In this document: one piece after another, positions 27,758-36,305 of the stretch
How positions within the stretch are numbered: the first letter of the stretch is position 1
How the letters are laid out: every line of letters begins with the position of its first letter
Assembly: GCA_948562205.1 (NCBI GenBank)
Contig: CAOYAN010000004.1
Span: forward strand, 1 to 64,000
Direction of reading: 5' to 3'
Source of the DNA: an uncultured Clostridia bacterium
GTDB taxonomy: Bacteria; Bacillota; Clostridia; TANB77; CAG-465
Length of the DNA stretch: 64,000 nt
Made by a program: the position numbers and the translations under genes
The notes under the pieces: model-generated
Told to the model about the DNA's origin: nothing
The model's input: only the letters and a program-made list of their open reading frames with translations
The model's database searches: none

Positions 27758-28576
27758 ATGCTTGAAATTGTAAAAGATGATGTTAAAAAAAGTAACTTTG
27801 ATATTTTTCTGAATGAAATTAACTATTTGAAACGAAATTTAGCAGATGATGATAATATTGTAACAAAAAAAGTAACAAGGAATGTAAAAAAATTATTCTT
27901 TGATAAAAAAGAGACTTGTGAAATAGTATATAAAAAAGGTAATTATATATCTCTTGAGGGATTTTGTGAAAGCTTAAAAGAATATGTAGAATATATTGAA
28001 AAAAAGACTCTTGAGCTTGAAAATAATTGTATAAAAAATAAATTACTTTATAACAACTCATTTACCGTTTGTTTTAATGGATCATCTTTAAGTATAAGTT
28101 CATATTATTTTAATCCTTTTACTGAATCTTCTTTTAAATATTATATAGTGATCGATTGTAGTGAAAAGATTCCAATTATAAAGGAAGATAAAGAGAATAT
28201 TTTTGAAAAGATAAGACCATATCTTTATGAATTTCTTCCATGTGTTTATAATTACTATGATTTTAAAATAGAAACTGAAGAGAGAACTTTTAATATTGGG
28301 GAGATTACGACATTAAAATTTAATATATCAGACCTTATAAATACTAAAAAAATTAGTATAGATATTGAATTTGAAAATTTTGCTGTTATTAGCATAATTA
28401 TAGAAAAAGGTAATATAAAATGTCTGACTTTTTCTGGGGATATTTATATTAACAAATACTTAAATGATAATAAAGATACAATACTAAAAGATATATTCAT
28501 AGAAGAGTCTGTTATAAATGGACTTTTAAGTATAATTAATATTACTAAATTTTTGAAATTTACAGAAATAAAATAA
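27758..28576 (+). CDS. Orphan protein, paralogue pair member 1
   Basis: 272 residues, soluble. ATG 27758 is chosen because AGGAGG lies six bases away and the paralogue starts identically (MLEIVK). Shared blocks with the next gene are YKKGNYISLEGFCE / LKKGDYISLYGLCN, DCSEKIPII / DCCALPKVV, and the C-terminal GDIYINKYLNDN...IFIEES / LDVNINKYLTNN...IFIKES. No motif or family recognised. The pair forms a two-gene operon. Confidence 0.7.
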   Translation: MLEIVKDDVKKSNFDIFLNEINYLKRNLADDDNIVTKKVTRNVKKLFFDKKETCEIVYKKGNYISLEGFCESLKEYVEYIEKKTLELENNCIKNKLLYNNSFTVCFNGSSLSISSYYFNPFTESSFKYYIVIDCSEKIPIIKEDKENIFEKIRPYLYEFLPCVYNYYDFKIETEERTFNIGEITTLKFNISDLINTKKISIDIEFENFAVISIIIEKGNIKCLTFSGDIYINKYLNDNKDTILKDIFIEESVINGLLSIINITKFLKFTEIK

Positions 28577-28591
28577 GCGAAGGAGAACATT

Positions 28592-29389
28592 ATGCTTGAA
28601 ATCGTAAAAAATAATTCAAAAGAAAATTCTAAAGAGAGTTTTCAGATTTTTATGGAAGAGTTAGAAAGATTTAAGTTTGTATCTTTAAAAGAGAGTGATA
28701 AAATTATTTATGAAGAAATATCAAATAGAAAAAAGGTAGGACTTTTCAAAAGAAAAAGTGTTGTTGAAATTCAAAATGGTGATATATTAAAAAAAGGGGA
28801 CTATATTTCTCTTTATGGACTTTGTAATATTATAGGTAAATATCTTGTAAAGATTTATGTAGCAAATAAGAAAATATGTTATAGTATGCGAACAGCAACT
28901 AAATCTGTGCATAATGTTAATATTAAATTTGAGGACAATATTTTATCCATTTTAGATGATAATAATAAAGGTGTTGCAATTGATTGTTGTGCATTACCTA
29001 AGGTGGTATTTGATAATGGTAAAGTTAAATATAGTTATTTTAAAAGTACTATATATTACTATTTACCATATATAATGAAAATTAATAAGATTATTGATTT
29101 AGTCAATAATAATTATAATATTAATAAGTATACAACTCTAAAAATTGAAGCTGATGATCTGTTAAATACAACAGAAATAACTATAATTTTACAATTTGGG
29201 GAATTTGCTGTATATGAAGTTCAAATTAGTGTTAAAGATAATGGGTGCGATTTTAAATGTATTAATACTTTCTCATTAGATGTAAATATAAACAAATACT
29301 TAACTAATAATGGAGATGAAATGTTAACAAATATTTTTATAAAAGAGAGCGATATATCAGATATTATAGATATATTTGAAAATATTTAA
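28592..29389 (+). CDS. Orphan protein, paralogue pair member 2
   Basis: 265 residues, related along its whole length to the preceding gene and separated from it by 15 bases, with its own AAGGAG site. A basic motif KKVGLFKRKSVVEIQ near residue 50 parallels VKKLFFDKKETCEIV in member 1. The tandem arrangement indicates local duplication. No function can be assigned. A strong terminator follows. Confidence 0.7.
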   Translation: MLEIVKNNSKENSKESFQIFMEELERFKFVSLKESDKIIYEEISNRKKVGLFKRKSVVEIQNGDILKKGDYISLYGLCNIIGKYLVKIYVANKKICYSMRTATKSVHNVNIKFEDNILSILDDNNKGVAIDCCALPKVVFDNGKVKYSYFKSTIYYYLPYIMKINKIIDLVNNNYNINKYTTLKIEADDLLNTTEITIILQFGEFAVYEVQISVKDNGCDFKCINTFSLDVNINKYLTNNGDEMLTNIFIKESDISDIIDIFENI

Positions 29390-29400
29390 TTTTATTATTG

Positions 29401-29435
29401 CTTCCTGTGGTAGAAATTATCACAGGAAGTTTTTT
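29401..29435 (+). terminator. Terminator after the orphan pair
   Basis: CTTCCTGTG and CACAGGAAG with a T6 tail. Confidence 0.9.
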
Positions 29436-29557
29436 CTTTTTGACTAACTTTGACACGAAAAATAAAAAAATGTTTTAAAAGACTTGTTTTTTTGTAACTT
29501 ATATGTTAAAATGTATTAGTAACATTAAAGACTTGATAATAGGAAGGTGTGAAATAA

Positions 29558-29776
29558 ATGAAAACAGATATACAACCAAAATACGGAAAAGCTCAAATAA
29601 GATGTGTTTGCGGTAACATAATAGAGACTGGATCTGTAAAAGAAGAAATGAGAACAGATACATGCAGTAAATGTCATCCATTCTACACAGGTCAAAAACA
29701 AGCTATGTCTAGTCAAGGTAGAGCAGCTAAGTTTATGGAAAAATATGGAAACACTATGAAAAAAGCAGATAAATAA
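29558..29776 (+). CDS. rpmE: Ribosomal protein bL31
   Basis: 72 residues. The zinc-binding type of bL31: cysteines at IRCVCGN and DTCSKCHPFYTG are all kept. The start MKTDIQPKYG is typical. Its place just before DUF1385/prmC matches the usual clostridial order rpmE-DUF1385-prmC-prfA, although prfA is not here. Confidence 0.97.
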   Translation: MKTDIQPKYGKAQIRCVCGNIIETGSVKEEMRTDTCSKCHPFYTGQKQAMSSQGRAAKFMEKYGNTMKKADK

Positions 29777-29802
29777 TCTTATTTAATGAAGTAATAAACA
29801 AA

Positions 29803-29829
29803 AAAGAGTGTCTAGAATAGGCACTCTTT
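29803..29829 (+). terminator. Terminator between rpmE and DUF1385-prmC
   Basis: AAAGAGTG and CACTCTTT; T residues are few, so it may only attenuate. Confidence 0.65.
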
Positions 29830-29856
29830 ATCTATATATAAATTTAGGAGAAATAT

Positions 29857-31599
29857 ATGAAAAGAAAAAAGATAAAAAGAGAAAATATTGGTGGAATTGC
29901 ACTAAATAATGGAATAGCAATAAAAAGTGAAAAAAAAGATGTTACTACTAAAATATCAGATGATGGTAAAATTACTGTAAACATTGAAAGATATATAAAT
30001 AGTGAAAATAAATTTAGTATATTAGAATTACCATTTATTAGAGGAATATATAATATTTCTTCCCAACTTCTTAGTTCAAAAGATGAGCTAAAAGATAGTA
30101 TGAGAAGTATATGTAATGCATTAAATATAAAATACTCTGATAAAGATTTAAATATAAATATTCCTTTTTTAATATTTGTTATACTTATTATATTATCATT
30201 ACTTATTGTTGTAATACCACTACTTATATCTATACCATTTAAATGTAGTGTTATTATTCAAGCTTTAATACAAATAGTAATATTTTCTGTATTATTTATT
30301 GTTATAAGAAGTAGCAAGGCTCTTTTCTCACTATTAGAGTATCATGGTGCAGAGCATAAGATAATTAATGCATATGAAACTTTAGATATAGAAGATATAA
30401 CTATTGAAAATGTAAAAAAAAGTTCAAGAATACATAGAAGATGTGGTACAAACTTTATTTCATTTTTTATACTGATTACTATTTTAGAAACGTTATTTTT
30501 ACCTATAAATAGTATAGTTATAAAAATGATAGTTCTTGCCTCTTTAATTATATTTAACATTTCTCTTGCATATGAACTTGTAGCAGTTCTAGGAATACTT
30601 CCAAGAAGTATATCATATATTTTTTATCCACTTATGGCAGTACAATATATTACTACAAAGAAACCATCAGATGATAAATTAAAACTTGCTATATATGGAA
30701 TAAAAGCTATATTAAATGATGATTTAGATATGAGTGTGAGGGAGTATATAAAACAGTATAAAGATGATAATAAAGACATAATATCAAAACATGATTATAC
30801 ATTACAAGATATGCTAAAAATAGTAGCATATGTAACAGGGAAAAATACAAATAGTATATACATAGCTATTAATGAGTATATGTTAAATTACAATGAGCAA
30901 ATAGAGATAACAAGGCTTCTTGATATGCTATTTAAACAAGATATTCCACTACAATACATAACAAAAAGAGCATATTTTTATAACGAAGAGTATATAGTAA
31001 ATGAAAATGTATTAATACCTAGAGAAGATACTGAGATACTTGTACAAAAAGCAATAGAATATATAAATAGATATGATATGAGAGATATGATTGATCTTTG
31101 TACTGGTAGTGGATGTATTGGTATATCTGTAGCAAATAATTCAGATATAGAGAGCGTAATACTTAGTGATATATCTAAAGAAGCGCTACAAGTTGCAAGA
31201 AAAAATATATATTTAAATAGTAGTGAAAATAAAGTTTTAATAAGGCAATCTGATTTATTAGAAGAATATATTAATAATAATACATTAGTAGACATTATTG
31301 TATCTAATCCACCATATATAAAAAGTGATGTTATAAATACATTAGATAAAAAGGTACAAATGGAGCCTCACTTAGCACTTGATGGTGGTATAACAGGACT
31401 AGATATTTATATAAAAATACTTGATCAAGCAAAGTATGTGTTAAAAGATAATGGATATTTGATGTTTGAAATAGGTTATGATCAATTAGAAGAATTGAAA
31501 GAATTAATAAATTCTCATAAAGAATATGAATTTGTTGAAGCAATAAAAGACTTTGGTGGAAATGATAGAGTAGTAATATGTAAGATGTTAAAATTATAA
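29857..31599 (+). CDS. prmC: Fused DUF1385 membrane protein and PrmC release-factor glutamine methyltransferase
   Basis: 580 residues joining two genes that are usually separate neighbours. Residues 1-290 are DUF1385: IGGIALNNGIAIKS, ENKFSILELPFIRGIY, several membrane helices and YHGAEHKIINAYE with RIHRRCGTNFISF. Residues 300-580 are PrmC: helical N-domain, then the SAM motif IDLCTGSGCIGISVA and the catalytic SNPPYIKSD. PrmC methylates the GGQ glutamine of RF1 and RF2. The frame is continuous with no internal start needed, so the fusion looks real and tethers PrmC to the membrane. Confidence 0.9.
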   Translation: MKRKKIKRENIGGIALNNGIAIKSEKKDVTTKISDDGKITVNIERYINSENKFSILELPFIRGIYNISSQLLSSKDELKDSMRSICNALNIKYSDKDLNINIPFLIFVILIILSLLIVVIPLLISIPFKCSVIIQALIQIVIFSVLFIVIRSSKALFSLLEYHGAEHKIINAYETLDIEDITIENVKKSSRIHRRCGTNFISFFILITILETLFLPINSIVIKMIVLASLIIFNISLAYELVAVLGILPRSISYIFYPLMAVQYITTKKPSDDKLKLAIYGIKAILNDDLDMSVREYIKQYKDDNKDIISKHDYTLQDMLKIVAYVTGKNTNSIYIAINEYMLNYNEQIEITRLLDMLFKQDIPLQYITKRAYFYNEEYIVNENVLIPREDTEILVQKAIEYINRYDMRDMIDLCTGSGCIGISVANNSDIESVILSDISKEALQVARKNIYLNSSENKVLIRQSDLLEEYINNNTLVDIIVSNPPYIKSDVINTLDKKVQMEPHLALDGGITGLDIYIKILDQAKYVLKDNGYLMFEIGYDQLEELKELINSHKEYEFVEAIKDFGGNDRVVICKMLKL

Positions 31600-31654
31600 A
31601 AACATAAAAAATTTACATAATGTAAAAAATGATATAATATAAATATGAAGTATA

Positions 31655-31718
31655 TAAAGTATTCCATATGATTATAGGGAATAGAAACTCCCCTAATTGT
31701 CGTATGGAATTCTTTTTT
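31655..31718 (+). terminator. Long two-part hairpin after prmC (terminator or small structured RNA)
   Basis: An outer stem ATTCCATATGA / TCGTATGGAAT encloses an inner TAGGG / CCCTA stem, and T6 follows. A -10-like TATAAT lies about 20 bases upstream, so a short independent transcript is also possible. Confidence 0.6.
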
Positions 31719-31747
31719 AAATTTATATAACATATTTACATGCACAT

Positions 31748-31759
31748 AAACGTTTGTTC
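31748..31759. promoter_or_regulatory. Possible SOS (LexA) box upstream of whiA
   Basis: AAACGTTTGTTC, which is GAACAAACGTTT on the minus strand, differs by one base from the box in the yneA promoter. It lies about 40 bases before the whiA -35. Confidence 0.4.
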
Positions 31760-31797
31760 TTAGTACTTGCTTTATCTTATTTAACATACTTATTTTC

Positions 31798-31826
31798 TTG
31801 AAATAATAATCTAGATATGTTAAAAT
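31798..31826 (+). promoter_or_regulatory. Promoter of whiA
   Basis: TTGAAA and TAAAAT, spacing 17. Confidence 0.55.
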
Positions 31827-31848
31827 ATCTATAGTTTGAGGTGATAAT

Positions 31849-32583
31849 ATGTCTTTTTCATCAGATGTAAAAAATGAAGTTTTAAATAATTTTTCAAAGA
31901 ATAAAAAAAGTTGTTGTATAAAGGCTGAAAAGTTTGGGGAATATTTAACATCAGTACCTTTAAAAAATATATTAAATGAAGAATTTAGAGAATATCTTGA
32001 TATATCAAAGCTAAATGAGTGTTGTATTAAATCTATACTTAAAGGCGTATTTTTAGGCTCTGGTTGCATAGTTGATCCTTTTGTTGATTATCATTTTGAA
32101 GCAATATTTAAAAATAAAGCATGTGGAGAATATTTTTTTAATTTATTATCCGTTCTTGACTTTACGCCAAAGCTTATAAAGCGTAAAAAGCAAAACATAG
32201 TATACTTTAAAGAGTCGGAACAAATCTCTCTTTTTTTAAGTATTCTTGGAGCAAATAATGCAGTTTTAAAATTTGAACAAATAAGAGTTGAAAAAGAGGT
32301 AAAAAATAAAATAAATAGAACAACTAATTGTGAGACAGCAAATTTATCTAAGACAATAAATTCTGCTGTAAAGCAAATAGATGCTATAAATAAGCTTAAA
32401 AAAAATGGTAAATTTGCCTCTTTAAATGATAAACTTAAATATACAGCAAAGTTAAGACTTAAGTATCCTACTGAAAGCTTAGATTATATAGCTTCTATAA
32501 CAGCAAAGGATGAGAAAAATAAAATAAGTAAATCAGGACTTAAACATAGACTTGATAAAATAATAGAAATAGCAGAAAAATAA
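31849..32583 (+). CDS. whiA: Sporulation/division regulator WhiA, shortened form
   Basis: 244 residues against about 310 in most WhiA. The start MSFSSDVKNEV, the second LAGLIDADG-like repeat (SILKGVFLGSGCIVDP), RTTNCETANLSKTI and the C-terminal helix-turn-helix ISKSGLKHRLDKI are clear. About 65 residues that normally form the first LAGLIDADG repeat are missing, replaced by a short helical link with two Cys. WhiA binds DNA and tunes division and chromosome segregation in Firmicutes. The usual neighbours (rapZ, yvcK) are absent. The reading frame is intact, so this is a compact form and not a broken gene. Confidence 0.88.
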   Translation: MSFSSDVKNEVLNNFSKNKKSCCIKAEKFGEYLTSVPLKNILNEEFREYLDISKLNECCIKSILKGVFLGSGCIVDPFVDYHFEAIFKNKACGEYFFNLLSVLDFTPKLIKRKKQNIVYFKESEQISLFLSILGANNAVLKFEQIRVEKEVKNKINRTTNCETANLSKTINSAVKQIDAINKLKKNGKFASLNDKLKYTAKLRLKYPTESLDYIASITAKDEKNKISKSGLKHRLDKIIEIAEK

Positions 32584-32701
32584 ATTTTATATTAAAAAAA
32601 ATCAATTGTTTAAGTGAATGTATAAAAAATGACATTAAATATTAATTTTATGCCATTTTTTATTTTATGTATTTTCAAGCCATAAAAAGCCCAAATTGAA
32701 G

Positions 32702-32729
32702 TTGACATAACCAAAAAATATGGTATAAT
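32702..32729 (+). promoter_or_regulatory. Promoter and dyad leader of the 32800 gene
   Basis: TTGACA and TATAAT, spacing 16. A perfect dyad, TTTTATATA and TATATAAAA around two bases (32750-32769), lies between promoter and start. Confidence 0.65.
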
Positions 32730-32799
32730 ATTTATGTTTATAATCTTAATTTTATATAACTATATAAAATGATTAATTAAAAGAAAGGAATAATTAAAT

Positions 32800-33318
32800 A
32801 TGGAAAAATATGAAACTCTATGGAAAAAAGGAATGGGAAATGTAAAATTTACACATTTTGATGATGTTTTAGTTATGGCACAAAAAGATAATATGTTATA
32901 TCCTATATTTTGTAGAGCTGGTTTTGAACTTGAACGGATTAAAAAAGCAAATGCTATAAAATATGAAAAAGACCTTTTAGAGAAAGGCTATAAAATTGTA
33001 TTTGTAGGAGTAGATTTATCATGTAGTACAGATACACTTTCTAAAAAGTTATTTAAGGATATAACAAAAGCTCCTCTTCTTGCAGCTGCTTATCTTATAT
33101 ATGAAAAAGGTATGGATGAGAGAGAAGCTTTTTCAAAGCTTTTTACATCTTGTGGAGATACATATATATTAGAGATAGGAATTAGTGATCCATCTAATGG
33201 GAGCTTAGAAATTTTTGATAAGCGTTCAAATGAAGCAAGAGACTTTGCAAATAGATATGGTGGATATGATATAATGAATAACTTAAAAGTAGTTAAAAGA
33301 GATACTAAGAAAAAATAA
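32800..33318 (+). CDS. Conserved hypothetical protein
   Basis: 172 residues, soluble, no signal. AAAGGAAT precedes ATG. Recognisable features are only general: a strand-helix start, GYKIVFVGVDLSCS, and a basic tail. The CGG at 32935 (ELERIKK) is in frame and the protein continues normally. No family recognised. Confidence 0.6.
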   Translation: MEKYETLWKKGMGNVKFTHFDDVLVMAQKDNMLYPIFCRAGFELERIKKANAIKYEKDLLEKGYKIVFVGVDLSCSTDTLSKKLFKDITKAPLLAAAYLIYEKGMDEREAFSKLFTSCGDTYILEIGISDPSNGSLEIFDKRSNEARDFANRYGGYDIMNNLKVVKRDTKKK

Positions 33319-33401
33319 AAGAAAATATATTATTTTATACTTTATCTTAAATAATGCTTATTTATTGTAACTTGAAAACAAATCTATTGGAGGTAGTATA
33401 T

Positions 33402-34241
33402 ATGCAAAAATTTAATTATCATTCACATACCTACAGATGTGGACACGCTCAGTTTGATATGATGGATGAAGAATATGTAGAAGAATATATAAAAATGGGA
33501 TTTGAAAAAATTGCATTTACAGATCATTGTCCTGAAGAAGTAATAAGAGACTTTAGGCCAGGTGTTAGAATGGATTATTCTCAAAAAAGTGAATATATTC
33601 ATAGTATAGAGAAATTAAAAGAAAAATATAAAGGTAAAATTAAAATAGAGACTGGCTTTGAAGTTGAATATTTAGAAGATGATGAAGATTATTTATTAAG
33701 ACTTAAAAGTGAGTGTGATAAAATAATTTTAGGTCAGCATTTCTTCTTAAATAAGGATAAGTTAAGATTTATTGGAAGTGATGTATTAACTGATGAAGAT
33801 ATCATAAGTTATGCTAAACATATAGAAACGGCTATGAAAATACATCTTCCAGATATAGTTGCACATCCAGATATGTATATGGTAGGAAAAAAGGTATTTG
33901 GAAATGCAGAAAGCAAAGTTGCAAATATTATTTGCAAATCTGCACAAACGTATAATATTCCGCTTGAAATAAATATAAGTAACATATTTTATAATACCTA
34001 TCTTGATAAGAATAAAGTTTTAAATAATGATCCTATAGAAGTTCAAAGACAAAGACTAAAAAATGTCTTTTATCCATGTAAAGAATTCTGGGAAATTGCT
34101 ACTAAATACGATATAAAAGTTGTATATGGAATTGATGCTCATTTTAGAGGTCAAATAATGCTTTTTAATGAATTAGTTTTGCTAGCAAATGAGATTATAG
34201 GAAAAGAAGTAATAGAAAAATTAAACTTTACTCAAATGTAA
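33402..34241 (+). CDS. PHP-domain phosphoesterase (histidinol-phosphatase-like)
   Basis: The 279-residue PHP-domain protein begins NYHSHTYRCGH and has AFTDHCP, TGFEVEYL, LGQHFF, DIVAHPDMY and VVYGIDAHF, the metal-ligand set of the HisK-like trinuclear phosphatases. GGAGG fixes ATG 33402; 16 codons upstream are open but lack a site. No his genes adjoin, so another phosphoester may be the real substrate. Confidence 0.82.
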   Translation: MQKFNYHSHTYRCGHAQFDMMDEEYVEEYIKMGFEKIAFTDHCPEEVIRDFRPGVRMDYSQKSEYIHSIEKLKEKYKGKIKIETGFEVEYLEDDEDYLLRLKSECDKIILGQHFFLNKDKLRFIGSDVLTDEDIISYAKHIETAMKIHLPDIVAHPDMYMVGKKVFGNAESKVANIICKSAQTYNIPLEINISNIFYNTYLDKNKVLNNDPIEVQRQRLKNVFYPCKEFWEIATKYDIKVVYGIDAHFRGQIMLFNELVLLANEIIGKEVIEKLNFTQM

Positions 34242-34256
34242 AAGTGTAAAGTAAAT

Positions 34257-34285
34257 GATGGGGCAGTATTATTATACTGTCTCAT
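34257..34285 (+). terminator. Terminator after the PHP gene
   Basis: ATGGGGCAGTAT and ATACTGTCTCAT pair with G-U tolerance, then a T-rich tail. Confidence 0.7.
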
Positions 34286-34557
34286 TTCTTTATATATAAA
34301 TTTGAGATAAATAACACAAGAAATTATTATATTATATTAATGAAGGAAATAAAAATAAATCAAGCAATAAAGTAAGCGATAAAATTTTAAATATTTACAA
34401 ATTAATGAGTAATATAACTACTTCAAAGCTACAAATCCAGAATTATAAAATTTAATATTATCTTTATTATATTGTCTATATGTTTTAAGTCTCGCATTTT
34501 TCTTGAAATGCTTTTTCTTATGTGTTAAAATATACATAGCTTAATAAGGAGAAAATA
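34286..34557. other. AT-rich intergenic stretch with the hemW promoter
   Basis: No gene seen. TTGAAA at 34503-34508 and TAAAAT at 34526-34531, spacing 17, form a likely promoter for hemW. Confidence 0.5.
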
Positions 34558-35736
34558 ATGAGACAAAATATTGGAATATATATACATATACCATTTTGTA
34601 TAAGTAAATGTTATTATTGTAACTTTATTTCATATACAAACAAAGAAAAACTAATAGAAAAATATATAGATGCAGTATGTCTAGAAATATTACAAAATGC
34701 TGAAATACTTAGCGAGTATAATATCTCTACTATATATTTTGGTGGTGGAACTCCATCATATATAGATGCTAAATATATAAAAAAGATAATGAATACACTA
34801 AGTCTATTTAAAAAAGAAGATGATTTCTTAGAAGTAACTATTGAAGTAAATCCAAACAGTATTACACTTGAAAAATTAATTTTGTATAAAAATTTTGGCA
34901 TAAATAGAATAAGTATAGGTGTTCAGTCAACACATGATGATATATTAAAAGCTATTGGTAGAAAGCATAAACTAGTGGATGTTACAAATACTTTAAAATA
35001 CTGTAAAGAGGCAGGATTTAATAATATTTCCATAGATCTTATATATCCACTCCCAAACCTTAATTTTGAAAAGTTTTCTAATACGTTAGATTATATTATA
35101 AACATTAAGGATGAATATAATATAAAACATATATCAGTATATAATCTTGAAGTTCATGAAGGTAGTAAATTAGGCTTTTTATTAAATGAAGGATATTTAG
35201 AACTTGTAGATGAAGATACTGAATATCAAATGAAGGAGTTACTAGAAGAAAAATTAGAAAAAAATGGTTTTAATAAGTATGAAATATCAAATTTTAGTAT
35301 AACAGGTTTTGAATCAAAACATAATACTTCCTATTGGAACCAAGAAATGTATTTAGGATTTGGTGTATGTTCTTCTAGTTTTTTTTCAAATACAAGGTAT
35401 AAAAATACTGATGATATAGAAAAATATATAGAATATATAAATTCAAACATAAGTCCTGTAGAAAGTAGAGAATGTCTTGATTTACTAGAGCTTATGAAAG
35501 AATATATAATATTAAAACTAAGACTTACAAAAGGTTTTTCTACATTAGAATTTAAGAAGTTTGGTAAGGATATATTTGACATATTTGGAAATGAATTAAA
35601 AGAGTTAAGTGAAAATGGATTAATTAAAATAGAAAAAGATGATAACAAAATTATAACTGATACAGATTGCTATAATATTTCTCTTACAAAAAGAGGTAGT
35701 GAAATAGCAAATATTGTATGGGAGAAATTCATATAG
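34558..35736 (+). CDS. hemW: Radical SAM protein HemW (coproporphyrinogen oxidase-like, haem chaperone)
   Basis: 392 residues. The radical-SAM cluster motif HIPFCISKCYYCNF is at the N-terminus, followed by FGGGTPSYI, IEVNPN, RISIGVQS, DLIYPLP and EISNFS, all typical of HemW. In Firmicutes HemW handles haem insertion and is not an oxidase. The CxxxCxxC is followed by the HemW-type Cys-Asn-Phe. AAGGAG precedes ATG. The next gene starts 13 bases after the stop. Confidence 0.92.
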   Translation: MRQNIGIYIHIPFCISKCYYCNFISYTNKEKLIEKYIDAVCLEILQNAEILSEYNISTIYFGGGTPSYIDAKYIKKIMNTLSLFKKEDDFLEVTIEVNPNSITLEKLILYKNFGINRISIGVQSTHDDILKAIGRKHKLVDVTNTLKYCKEAGFNNISIDLIYPLPNLNFEKFSNTLDYIINIKDEYNIKHISVYNLEVHEGSKLGFLLNEGYLELVDEDTEYQMKELLEEKLEKNGFNKYEISNFSITGFESKHNTSYWNQEMYLGFGVCSSSFFSNTRYKNTDDIEKYIEYINSNISPVESRECLDLLELMKEYIILKLRLTKGFSTLEFKKFGKDIFDIFGNELKELSENGLIKIEKDDNKIITDTDCYNISLTKRGSEIANIVWEKFI

Positions 35737-35749
35737 TTGGGGTGTTTTT

Positions 35750-36301
35750 ATGATTTCAGATGATAATAATCTTATAAAATATAATATAAAAGTTAATTGT
35801 AATTTAGATTATTTAATTAAAGAAATTTCTAATCTAGGTTATAATAATACTAACTCATATTATAAACTAAATATATATATGATACCTGAAGATATTGATA
35901 TTTTAAAAATAAAACATTTATCACTTCTTGAAACATATATTATAATCCAAGACTTAAATGGAGAAAATAAAAAAATAATACACAAATGTAGAGATAAAGA
36001 TATATCTTGTCCTATAAATAATATTATAGCAGTAAAAGAATTACTAAAAAAAATGAATTACAACGAGCTTATGTATATAAATCATGATATATATTGCTAT
36101 TTTAATGGTAATAATAATATAATTATAAAAAATATATTAAAACAAGGATTATTTATAGAGGGAGATATAAACTTAATAGATATATTAAATAAACTAAACA
36201 TATCATATGACATTTCAAATTTATACATTGATAATGAAGAAATAGCATTAAAAAGTGCACAAAATGATATAAAAGAAATAATGAAAAATAAAGAGGAGTA
36301 G
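35750..36301 (+). CDS. Hypothetical protein, possibly CYTH-like
   Basis: 183 residues in a tight run hemW - this gene - polA (5 bases to polA). The central strand-helix-strand order (YIIIQDLNG, NIIAVKELLKKMNYNEL, GLFIEGD) recalls CYTH/triphosphatase folds, but the ExExK signature is not visible, so the assignment is weak. ATG 35750 is chosen because GGGGTG lies upstream. Confidence 0.45.
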   Translation: MISDDNNLIKYNIKVNCNLDYLIKEISNLGYNNTNSYYKLNIYMIPEDIDILKIKHLSLLETYIIIQDLNGENKKIIHKCRDKDISCPINNIIAVKELLKKMNYNELMYINHDIYCYFNGNNNIIIKNILKQGLFIEGDINLIDILNKLNISYDISNLYIDNEEIALKSAQNDIKEIMKNKEE

Positions 36302-36305
36302 AAAT

